Below are positions 24,223 through 31,702 of a stretch of 39,127 nt of DNA, piece after piece. Location of the stretch: contig JAILMJ010000107.1 of the NCBI GenBank assembly GCA_024692685.1, positions 1 through 39,127 on the forward strand, given 5' to 3'. The DNA is from Clostridia bacterium (GTDB taxonomy: Bacteria > Bacillota > Clostridia > Oscillospirales > Acutalibacteraceae). The notes beneath the pieces are model-generated. The model saw only the letters and a list, made by a program, of their open reading frames with translations, did no database searches and had not been told where the DNA came from. Positions within the stretch are counted from its first letter, which is position 1. Every line of letters starts with the position of its first letter. The translations under genes and the position numbers were made by a program.

Positions 24223-25398
24223 GTGAAAAAAGCATTTTCTCTTTTAATTGCACTCCTGCTTTGTATTTTTCCCCTGATTGTACCGGCGCACGCAGAGAGT
24301 GTCCGTATTGATGCTGCAAAGCCGAGCAGTCTGACTGTTAAATTTCAGGTTGAAGGTAATAAGGTTATCCCCGATGCGACTTTCCATATTTACAGAATAG
24401 GTTATGTTGATGAAGACGGCAAAATTTACGCAATGGATCCCTACGCTCAGTATCCTGTTGTGATTACCGATGTTGACAATGACGGAAACGCCGGAGCCGC
24501 GCTTGCGATGAAGGGCTTTGTGCTTGCTGAGGGTCTTGAGCCCGATGCTTCTGCCGTGACAGACAGAAACGGAGTATGTGTTTTTGAAAACCTGCCCGCA
24601 GGTATTTACCTCGTTTTTGCCGACGCCTGTCAGAACGGCGGCAGAGTTTATTTTGCACAGGCTGCGCTCGTTCGTTTGCCCGGAAAAATGCTCGGCGGTG
24701 AATGGAATTACGATGTCAATATTATTCCCAAGTACGACAGCCGTGAAGCAGGCGGACCGCCTATTGAAAGAAGAGTAATCAAAATTTGGGATAATGAAAA
24801 CCGGCTTCATACAGGCCGTCCCCGCAGAGTCGATCTTGTTCTGCTTAAAGACGGCGAAATATATGACAGGGTCAAGATAAATGCCCGCAATTCGTGGCGC
24901 TACACCTGGGAAGACCTTGAAAGCGACTCCGACTGGACCGTTGCGGAGCTTCCGGCTCCCGAAGGATATACGGTCAGCGTTTCACAGGAGGGTGTCACTT
25001 TTAAAATTACCAACACCGCCATTGATGAAAGCACCCCTGTAATTCCTTTGGTCGCATTTATTCCTATTATACCCTTAATTCCGCTTATTCCCATTATTCC
25101 CCTGATTCCCGTTGTTCCGTTTGCCGTTATAACGCTGGTTACGATTCCGCTTGTTATTCCTGCAATTGCAACCCTTGATGTTATCACCGACGGAGATATA
25201 ACGCCTCCGGGACCGGGCGGCAATGTACCTGGGCCGGCGGATAATACGCCTGATGACGGAATAACTCCGAACGACAGTGAAAAACTGCCGCAGACCGGTC
25301 AGCTCTGGTGGCCTGTGCCGATACTCTCGGTATTAGGTTTGCTGCTTCTGGTCTATGGTATAGACAGACGCCGTAAGGAGCGGGAAAATGAAACATAA
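24223..25398 (+). CDS. Accessory pilin (probable pilus base or anchor) with LPQTG signal
   Basis: 391 residues, starting with GTG at 24223 (GAGGTG ribosome binding site at 24211-24216; an earlier GTG at 24214 lies on that site). Signal peptide about 1-24 (ending AHA). The first domain (about 33-180) resembles pilin Cna-B/SpaA folds (VFENLPAGIYLVFA). A Cna-B domain follows (186-266: VIKIWDNENRLHTGRPRRVD, with WTVAELPAPEGYTV). Then comes an unusual hydrophobic stretch with proline at every third residue (272-299), a further hydrophobic piece to about 318, a Gly-Pro-rich linker and LPQTG (355-359) with a final helix and RRRK. Gene order (after the class C sortase, before a second sortase) fits a basal subunit. 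The role of the proline stretch is unknown. Confidence 0.85.
   Translation: MKKAFSLLIALLLCIFPLIVPAHAESVRIDAAKPSSLTVKFQVEGNKVIPDATFHIYRIGYVDEDGKIYAMDPYAQYPVVITDVDNDGNAGAALAMKGFVLAEGLEPDASAVTDRNGVCVFENLPAGIYLVFADACQNGGRVYFAQAALVRLPGKMLGGEWNYDVNIIPKYDSREAGGPPIERRVIKIWDNENRLHTGRPRRVDLVLLKDGEIYDRVKINARNSWRYTWEDLESDSDWTVAELPAPEGYTVSVSQEGVTFKITNTAIDESTPVIPLVAFIPIIPLIPLIPIIPLIPVVPFAVITLVTIPLVIPAIATLDVITDGDITPPGPGGNVPGPADNTPDDGITPNDSEKLPQTGQLWWPVPILSVLGLLLLVYGIDRRRKERENET
25036..25119 (+). repeat. Proline-every-third-residue hydrophobic repeat in the accessory pilin
   Basis: Residues 272-299 have Pro at 272, 275, 281, 284, 287, 290, 293, 296 and 299 (Ala at 278), with only Ile, Leu, Val or Phe between apart from that Ala-containing unit. 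In DNA it is a degenerate 9-nt/3-nt repeat of ATT-CCN-type codons. Such strict period 3 suggests a polyproline II-like rod or a slippage-prone tract. Confidence 0.85.
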
Positions 25399-25993
25399 AG
25401 GTACTGTATTGATAATCTCCGGGGCAGCGCTTCTTGTGCTGTCCCTTGGGCTTTTTGTATATAATATTGCAAGCGATATAATCGCTGAAAGACGCGCGTC
25501 CGATGCGCTTTCAGCCCTAAAAGATAGAAAGGGTACCGATGAGCGCGTCGACGCCGCAGGCGAAAAAATCATTCCCGATTATATTCTCAATCCCGAAATG
25601 GATATGCCCGTGATCACCAGAGACGGCATTGATTATATCGGAACTATTTCTTTGCCGACGATTAATAAGCAGCTACCCGTTGCGTCTGTATTGACTATGC
25701 CGATTCTCAAACAGACTCCCTGCCGTTATAACGGCTCCGCTTATCTCAACAATATGGTCATAGCGGCGCACAATTATCGCTCATATTTCAGGGATTTGCA
25801 GGAGCTCGCTGCGGGTGATCCTGTAGTTTTTACCGACGTTGAGGGCAATACCTTCAGATACAGGGTTGCTGAAACTCAGGTGCTTTCACCCACGGCAATC
25901 GATGAAATGATTGAATACACCGAAGGCCTGACCCTTTTTACCTGCACAGTCAGCGGAAGGGCAAGGGTCACTGTAAGGTGTAAAGCCGAATAA
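25388..25993 (+). CDS. Second sortase of the pilus locus (class uncertain)
   Basis: 201 residues with one N-terminal membrane helix (7-27). Catalytic residues are His128 (VIAAHNYRSYF), Cys186 (LTLFTCTVSG) and Arg193 (RARVTVRC). It lacks the C-terminal helix of class C enzymes. The core is short, and the TLFTCT motif with following RxRVTVRC resembles a clostridial group often annotated as class B- or D-like. It overlaps the accessory pilin by 11 nt and is the last gene of the operon. The likely job is anchoring the finished pilus, or the base pilin, to the cell wall, while the class C enzyme builds the shaft. Class assignment is not firm. Confidence 0.88.
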   Translation: MKHKGTVLIISGAALLVLSLGLFVYNIASDIIAERRASDALSALKDRKGTDERVDAAGEKIIPDYILNPEMDMPVITRDGIDYIGTISLPTINKQLPVASVLTMPILKQTPCRYNGSAYLNNMVIAAHNYRSYFRDLQELAAGDPVVFTDVEGNTFRYRVAETQVLSPTAIDEMIEYTEGLTLFTCTVSGRARVTVRCKAE

Positions 25994-26018
25994 CTTTACA
26001 GAACTTTTTATGAATTAC

Positions 26019-26050
26019 AAACTCCGGGAGTCAAAAAACCGGAGTTTTTT
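26019..26050 (+). terminator. Terminator of the pilus operon
   Basis: AAACTCCGG (26019-26027) pairs with CCGGAGTTT (26039-26047), followed by a T-run to 26050. Confidence 0.85.
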
Positions 26051-26156
26051 CGTTAAGGACTAAGCAAAAAACTGCCTAAAGAGCACCCGTTGTTTTGAAT
26101 GACGCAAGGTATCATTTTTTCAACATAAAACAATATCGGAAAGATAAAAATATATC

Positions 26157-26186
26157 TTGATTATGAATCAGTATATATTGTATAAT
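26157..26186 (+). promoter_or_regulatory. Promoter of the PHP phosphoesterase gene
   Basis: TTGATT (26157-26162), 18-bp spacer, TATAAT (26181-26186), about 40 nt before the ATG, which has AAAGGAG. Confidence 0.65.
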
Positions 26187-26225
26187 AATTAAAAGAGATT
26201 ATCTGAGAGTAAAGGAGAACATTCA

Positions 26226-27623
26226 ATGAAAAAAGCTTTAAGCATATTACTCAGCATTGCGGTATTCTGTGGAATTTGCGGCGGATTTACAGCATCGGCC
26301 GCGTCGGATTATACCATAGTTTCCCCCTATGAAAATGTTGTATGGAGCGGAGACGGAGCGTGGGGCGCTTACAGAGGCAATCTTCATTCACATACCACCT
26401 GGAGCGACGCCAATGAGGATTTACGGACTATGGTCAAGGAGTATTATTCTCTCGGTTATGATTTCCTTGCCAATACCGATCACGCCGTTACGGGAGTTGA
26501 ATGGAACAAGGAGCCCAAGCACGTATCTCCGTACTGGTATCAGAAAATTCTCGGATTGGAGCAGAACGTGCTTACGGATGAAGAGTTTGAGGCAATAACT
26601 TCCGGTACTTATAATGACAGAGGTTATGGTATGACCTGCGTCACCGGCGGCAACGAGCTTAACCATCTTACGCTTAGCAAAAACCATGTTAACGGGTTTT
26701 TCAACAGCAGCGATATCGGCAACGGTTATGCCGGATATATGGCAGGCAGCAGCAATATCAAGCCTGAAAATTTCGTGGCTGAAAACGAAGTCGGCATTGA
26801 TAACGCGGTAAGATTTGTTGAGGAAAACGACGGTATTTGCTTTATCAACCATCCCGGTGATATGCTTGAATCCGGCGCTCATCCCGAGGCCGTTACAGAC
26901 CCTAAAAATGTTGAATTTTTAGGCAACACCATTCTCAGGTATGACAGCTGTCTGGGCACGGAAGTGCTCAATGAAGTTAATTCGGTCACCCGTTATGACA
27001 GAATTCTCTGGGATTCGCTTCTTATGTACTGCCTTCCTTACGGCAAAACAGTTATCGGTTTCAGCAATACAGATGCCCATAATAAAATAAACTGCGACAG
27101 TTCTTTCGGCGTATATATGATGGAGGAAAACACGCAGGAAAAAATTAAAGAGACTATGCAGTCGGGTTCATTCTTCTGTGTTTCAAAGTGCCTTCCCGGC
27201 AATGATATCTATGAAATCGGTCCCAAGGAAGATATTGACACAAGAGACAAGGGTATCCCTTATCCCGTATTTACGAGCGTTGCGGTTGACGGTCATAAGG
27301 TCACGGTAACTGCCAAAGACGCAAGCGAACTTCAGTGGATTGCCAACGGAAAGGTAATAATGAAGACCGCAATAGGGGAGGAACCTGTTATCCTGGATCT
27401 TGACGCAATTGAAGGCAGTGAAGATTTCCTGTATATCAGAGCCGAGATTCTCGGCGAGGGCGGAATCTGTCTTACTCAGGCACTCATAATTGACGACGGT
27501 TCTGAGCCGCTGGAGTTTAAAGACAGCGAGCACACTCCGAGTCTTATTGACAGATTCACTATGTTTATCCGCGCAACAAAAATATATGAAATCATCGTTG
27601 AAATCGCCCGCGCAATTAGATAA
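26226..27623 (+). CDS. Secreted PHP-domain phosphoesterase
   Basis: 465 residues with a signal peptide (about 1-26, ending ASA). The PHP fold is shown by GNLHSHTTWSD (His54, His56), LANTDHAVTG (Asp85, His86), the FINHPGD motif (about 217-223) and FSNTDAHN (about 285-292), which together form a multi-metal centre. PHP proteins of this CehA/McbA-like kind hydrolyse phosphate or other esters. The region after about 360 is beta-rich (VAVDGHKVTVTAKDASELQW) and resembles an accessory beta-sandwich. It has its own promoter and terminator and converges with the transporter-GH5 operon. Substrate is not known; an exported enzyme next to sugar transporters suggests nutrient release. Confidence 0.85.
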   Translation: MKKALSILLSIAVFCGICGGFTASAASDYTIVSPYENVVWSGDGAWGAYRGNLHSHTTWSDANEDLRTMVKEYYSLGYDFLANTDHAVTGVEWNKEPKHVSPYWYQKILGLEQNVLTDEEFEAITSGTYNDRGYGMTCVTGGNELNHLTLSKNHVNGFFNSSDIGNGYAGYMAGSSNIKPENFVAENEVGIDNAVRFVEENDGICFINHPGDMLESGAHPEAVTDPKNVEFLGNTILRYDSCLGTEVLNEVNSVTRYDRILWDSLLMYCLPYGKTVIGFSNTDAHNKINCDSSFGVYMMEENTQEKIKETMQSGSFFCVSKCLPGNDIYEIGPKEDIDTRDKGIPYPVFTSVAVDGHKVTVTAKDASELQWIANGKVIMKTAIGEEPVILDLDAIEGSEDFLYIRAEILGEGGICLTQALIIDDGSEPLEFKDSEHTPSLIDRFTMFIRATKIYEIIVEIARAIR

Positions 27624-27658
27624 CAAAACCGACGGTATCATAAAGATAAAATGAATTT

Positions 27659-27702
27659 GTCCCGTCCTTCGTATCATTTTCCGAAGGGCGGGACTTTTGT
27701 TC
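27659..27702 (+). terminator. Terminator of the PHP phosphoesterase gene
   Basis: GTCCCGTCCTTCG (27659-27671) pairs with CGAAGGGCGGGAC (27682-27694) with one wobble pair, followed by TTTTGTT. Confidence 0.88.
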
Positions 27703-27750
27703 AGCTTTCCAAATAAAGCAGGATATGGTATGAACTAAAAGATTGTTTTG

Positions 27751-27788
27751 CAAAAAACACCGCAGCTTAAATTCAAAGCAGCGGTGTT
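27751..27788 (-). terminator. Terminator of the GH5-transporter operon
   Basis: AACACCGC (27756-27763) pairs with GCGGTGTT (27781-27788), with an inner GCTT/AAGC stem. On the minus strand a U-run follows (A-run 27752-27757). Confidence 0.8.
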
Positions 27789-27807
27789 ATGTTTTACTGT
27801 GTGTTTA

Positions 27808-29994
27808 TCAGTCCGTTTCCCCGTCTTTTTGTGCCGATAATTCATCGTAACGCGTGAGCAGTTCGCCGAATTTTGCGTAGTTTTCGGCCTGAGAGCAGAG
27901 CTTCTTTGATTTGGAATAAATTTTGACGCTCTCTTCAAATTGCTGATACTCTTTTGCCTGTAATTTTATTTTTGTGTCAACCTCTTTCTGCTGCGCGCTT
28001 ATGCGGCGTATCTCTTCGCGGTTTGCGCCTGCAATAAGCAAATCGCGCTTCTTCTTTTCAAGGTCGCTCTCCTCGGCAAGAAGCATCTGATATCCCTGCT
28101 CGTCAAACGGAGTTACGGTTTCGCCGTAATAGCGTATCCTTGCCTTGCGGGAGCGCAGAGCGAGTTTTGCGTCCTCAATCGCGTCTTTCCTTATCAGACG
28201 CTCATCTGCGGTGCCCTGCGGAAGGGCGCGAGCGGCAGCAAGGGTTTCCGGCGTGATAGAGATTATACCGTCGATACCCTCGTTGATATGACCTGAGGCA
28301 AGCGCAAGCTGTGCCTTACCGCGGGGAGTGTCAAAGCGTTCAAGTTCCTGTGTTACGGCAAGAGCAATTTCGTATTCCTCATTCTCGGCTGCAATTTTTT
28401 TCAGCTGATCGCGCGTAACGCCCTGCTTCTTCAGCTCTTTAATGTCCTGCTTTCCGTGTCTGAGAGCTTCGCCCGCATTTTTGATGAGGTCAATTGTGCT
28501 GACCATATCCTCATCCTTCAGTACACCGTTGCCGTAGTCCTCAAACATAGCTCTTATTTGCAAAATTCTGATTATCGCCTTCTGTTTTGTCTCTGTCAGG
28601 TCATAGAAGAAGTATGGAATCAGATTGAGTGCGGCGCCGACTGCTGAAAGTATAACAAGCATACCCACAAGTCGGTACAGTATATCCGTGTTGTAGAGAA
28701 TGTCATACATATTCTCATATCCGTTTCCGGAAAAAATGCCGTATTTTTCATAGACGGCGGGAAGCACCGAGCTTGTAGCCATGGTCACAAACGAGCCTAT
28801 CATCGCCACAGCGCCGAACATGCCGTCGATTCGCTCACCGCTTTTGTAATGCTGATAATCACGGATATCAGCTTGTATTGTCGGATTCAGAACAAGGATG
28901 AACGAGTCTGCTACGGAGTTGAAATACATACACATCAGCACGGTCCAGATTGAGCCCATAAGAGGATAGACAAGGGCGAGGAAGAGAATATTAAACAGAT
29001 TTGTTACTATGAGCACCTTTTTCTTTCCCCAGCGTTTAATCGCAAACGGAGCTATTATCATGCCCCAGGCGTAGGCCGAGCCGCGTATGAGCGTTATGAG
29101 GGAATACTGCTCTGCCGTGCACAGATGAGCGTAGTTATAGAGCCATTGCAATATAACATATGTGCATGTTTCAAGAAAGCCGAGCCAGCCTGCAAGCGAA
29201 ATAATCCAGAAGTATTTGTTTTTTGCCACTTCGCGCAGAGCATCCATAAATTTGACTTTCATCGGGTGCGTCTTTGCTATGACAATCTTTTCTTCCGTGC
29301 GCGCATAAACAAGAATGATAAGGCCGACACCGATAACCGCAATAAAGGGATAGAGCCACTGATAGACTCTCAGGTCATACATATTGCCGTTTGCCACTTT
29401 GTTTGCAATCAGGGGAGTGACAAAATTGGTAACAGTAGGCGAGAGTGAATAAATCATGCTCTTTATTGCTGTTGCGTTGGTGCGCTCCTGTGAATTGGGT
29501 GAGAGCACGTGAATGAGATTCTCGTATGCGTCATAAAAGAAATTATAGAAAAACTGCAAACCGAAGTTATAGATGAAAATCAGCACGCAGCGCCATATAT
29601 AGCCGATTAGTGAATAAGGTGTAAAAACGAAAAGAAGAGATATGGCAACCGTCGGGATACCCATTCTCAGCAGATACGGGCGATATTTGCCCTGCTTATA
29701 TTTTACATTATCCACCATATTGGCGCGCACCATTGTCAGAGGTATGTTTGTGACAACGGATATAACGTACATTATATACATATGCATCGGCTGAATGCCT
29801 ATTGTGTTTCCGATTATGACATTCGTGGTCGAGAGCAGCAGAGCCTGCGCCATAGTGAATATAGAATACGCGCCGAGACCGCCCACAGAGTAGGCAAACA
29901 CCTCGCGGAATGGCATATAATTGCCCTCTGCGGGTTTTTTCCAATAGGTTTTCACGCTTTTCAGCATTCCTATTCCTTTATTCAAAGCTTCCAT
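27808..29994 (-). CDS. GPH/MFS-type transporter with C-terminal cytoplasmic domain (paralogue of 10553-12886)
   Basis: 728 residues. About 12 membrane helices lie between residues 30 and 470. The N-terminal KTYWKKPAEGNYMPFREV and the loop YRPYLLRMGIP match the other long transporter and the GPH group. QHYKSGERIDGMFGAVAMIG (381-400) fits the family motif. Residues about 480-728 are hydrophilic and helical: NEEYEIALAVTQELERFDTP (538-557), then GKAQLAL, then a stretch (582-635) ending TPFDEQGY; both blocks align with the paralogue. A coiled coil with many K and E follows. The gene starts 13 nt after the GH5 gene stop with an AAAGGAAA ribosome binding site, so the two form one operon and the transporter probably imports the GH5 substrate. 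The substrate itself is unknown. Confidence 0.85.
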   Translation of the reverse strand: MEALNKGIGMLKSVKTYWKKPAEGNYMPFREVFAYSVGGLGAYSIFTMAQALLLSTTNVIIGNTIGIQPMHMYIMYVISVVTNIPLTMVRANMVDNVKYKQGKYRPYLLRMGIPTVAISLLFVFTPYSLIGYIWRCVLIFIYNFGLQFFYNFFYDAYENLIHVLSPNSQERTNATAIKSMIYSLSPTVTNFVTPLIANKVANGNMYDLRVYQWLYPFIAVIGVGLIILVYARTEEKIVIAKTHPMKVKFMDALREVAKNKYFWIISLAGWLGFLETCTYVILQWLYNYAHLCTAEQYSLITLIRGSAYAWGMIIAPFAIKRWGKKKVLIVTNLFNILFLALVYPLMGSIWTVLMCMYFNSVADSFILVLNPTIQADIRDYQHYKSGERIDGMFGAVAMIGSFVTMATSSVLPAVYEKYGIFSGNGYENMYDILYNTDILYRLVGMLVILSAVGAALNLIPYFFYDLTETKQKAIIRILQIRAMFEDYGNGVLKDEDMVSTIDLIKNAGEALRHGKQDIKELKKQGVTRDQLKKIAAENEEYEIALAVTQELERFDTPRGKAQLALASGHINEGIDGIISITPETLAAARALPQGTADERLIRKDAIEDAKLALRSRKARIRYYGETVTPFDEQGYQMLLAEESDLEKKKRDLLIAGANREEIRRISAQQKEVDTKIKLQAKEYQQFEESVKIYSKSKKLCSQAENYAKFGELLTRYDELSAQKDGETD

Positions 29995-30007
29995 TTCAGA
30001 TTTCCTT

Positions 30008-31468
30008 TCAGAATTGAAGAGTCAGAGTATGTTTACCGTTGCTGCAGGTTATGCTCAGAAGCGAGGCTCCGTTTGAATATGAACTGACCGTTTTAACTTC
30101 GCCGTCTGTCTGTGCGGTGCAGGGAGCGTGGGCATAGATGAGAGTTTCTCCCTCTTTATTCGATGTAAATTCAAGGGTGAATATCTTTTTTTCTCTGTCC
30201 ATACGGTAGTGAATATCTTCGCCCGCAACAGCAACCGGGCAGGTTCTGCTGAGCATTTGCATCAACGGAGCTGTCATATCGTCACCGTGATAATCCCAGT
30301 AAAGCTGACCCCAGCCGTTGCCGTCAAAATAGTCAAGCAGCTCATAAGCGTGAGGGAACCAGGAGGTGTCGGTATTATTGCTGCAGCCACCCCATTCGCC
30401 CACTACAGCGGGAATCTGGAGGCGCAGTTGAGATAACCTCATTTCTCCGAAAAACGTCTTAACTCTGTCTGCATTGGCGTATTTATACAAAGGCGTATCT
30501 ACGGTCATATCATATGCGTGAGGACCGAAGCACTGCAGGGGCTCTTTTTTCCCGTTTACCGTTATCGGTTCAACGGAGAGTTTTACTCCGCCGTTGCAAA
30601 GAAACGGCTGCTCAATCATCAATATTCCGTTCCCGGTTTTTTCACGTACTGCAGCCGCCATTTTATTGAGAAACGGGCCGTATGTTTTACGGTCAAATTC
30701 CGCTTCAAGAGCATCCGCCTTGCTCATAACATCTCTGATTATTGAGCCGGGCATGCCGTCAAGAAGGGCTTTTTGGTTTTTATGGATAAGCGCAGAGATA
30801 AGCGCTGTACGATTGATTTTTTTGCTGAAAAGAATTTGCCTTGCGCCGCTTGCGACAAGCCGTTTTACCATCTTCACGGCGAATGAACCGGGAAAGGGTT
30901 CGTTAAGGAAATCAAAGCCGAAGAGGGCGGGGAAGTTACCGTAACGCTCCGCCATCATACGCCACAGATCTGCATAGTGATCAAGCAGTCCTTTGTTATA
31001 GACCTTATCGTTCTGCCAGAAATGGTCAAAACTCCGTTTTACCCATTTGCCGAATACATATGCCTCTGCCCAGACGAATTTATAAGGCTTCGGTGCGGAG
31101 CCGTCGGTCAGACATGCCCATTCCGGCGCTCCGTCTCCTCCTCCGATACCCTTGAAGCCGGAGTACAGATCCTGGTGCATATCCAGCAGAATATATACAT
31201 TGTATTTTTCGGCTGTGCGGAAAATATCATCAAGCGATTTAAGATAAGACTCGCTGTAATGACCGCTCTGCGGCTCAATATTAGCCCACTGCACGGCAAG
31301 ACGTATAAGGTTAAACCCGTTTTCGGAATACGCTTTAAAAAACGCATCATCGAGCGGATATCTGAAAACATCGCCCTCGGTTTTGTCGTCGATGTTCATC
31401 CCGTTAAAGAAACGTATGCGCCCGAGTTCATCCGTAAAGTGCAGACCGGCAGTTCCGATTTTATTCAT
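30008..31468 (-). CDS. GH5 glycoside hydrolase, endoglycoceramidase-like, without signal peptide
   Basis: 486 residues. Conserved GH5 elements: FNLIRLAVQWANIEPQSG (52-69), LLDMHQDLYSGF (94-105), GGDGAPEWA (110-118), FDFLNEP with acid/base Glu190, a His in FGPHAYD (317), and AVVGEWGG with nucleophile Glu358. DMHQD and GDGAPEWA are typical of the endoglycoceramidase/steryl-glucosidase branch, which cleaves the bond between sugar and lipid in glycolipids. A C-terminal beta-sandwich (about 400-486) is also typical. Unlike secreted relatives, the N-terminus (MNKIGTAGLHFTDELG) has no signal peptide, so the enzyme should act in the cytoplasm on an imported compound. It has an AGGAGG site and is followed by the transporter gene after 13 nt. 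Exact substrate unknown. Confidence 0.85.
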   Translation of the reverse strand: MNKIGTAGLHFTDELGRIRFFNGMNIDDKTEGDVFRYPLDDAFFKAYSENGFNLIRLAVQWANIEPQSGHYSESYLKSLDDIFRTAEKYNVYILLDMHQDLYSGFKGIGGGDGAPEWACLTDGSAPKPYKFVWAEAYVFGKWVKRSFDHFWQNDKVYNKGLLDHYADLWRMMAERYGNFPALFGFDFLNEPFPGSFAVKMVKRLVASGARQILFSKKINRTALISALIHKNQKALLDGMPGSIIRDVMSKADALEAEFDRKTYGPFLNKMAAAVREKTGNGILMIEQPFLCNGGVKLSVEPITVNGKKEPLQCFGPHAYDMTVDTPLYKYANADRVKTFFGEMRLSQLRLQIPAVVGEWGGCSNNTDTSWFPHAYELLDYFDGNGWGQLYWDYHGDDMTAPLMQMLSRTCPVAVAGEDIHYRMDREKKIFTLEFTSNKEGETLIYAHAPCTAQTDGEVKTVSSYSNGASLLSITCSNGKHTLTLQF

Positions 31469-31495
31469 CGCTTTCCCTCCTGTGGCTTTATAAGA

Positions 31496-31524
31496 ATAGT
31501 ATCATATAATACCCGTAATGTAAA
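31496..31524 (-). promoter_or_regulatory. Promoter of the GH5-transporter operon
   Basis: Minus strand: TTTACA (complement of 31519-31524), 17-bp spacer, TACTAT (complement of 31496-31501), about 28 nt before the start codon. The remaining intergenic DNA to 31702 shows no further clear structure. Confidence 0.55.
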
Positions 31525-31702
31525 GAAATCAGAAGAATATTACCCGAATATCGGCAAATATATAGGGCGTAGTACGGGCGGCTGTCCGTTAACGGGAATT
31601 TATGCCTGAGTTTTATGTATAATCAAAAGATTTAAAAAATATTCACACCTTAAATAAAAGATTCGTGCTAAAATTAAGAAAAACGAAACGGAGGTTTTCA
31701 TC

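Noticed and set aside
30977-31609. Plus-strand frame of 210 residues opposite the GH5 gene
   Set aside because: It is a shadow of the clear GH5 coding sequence and has no family features.
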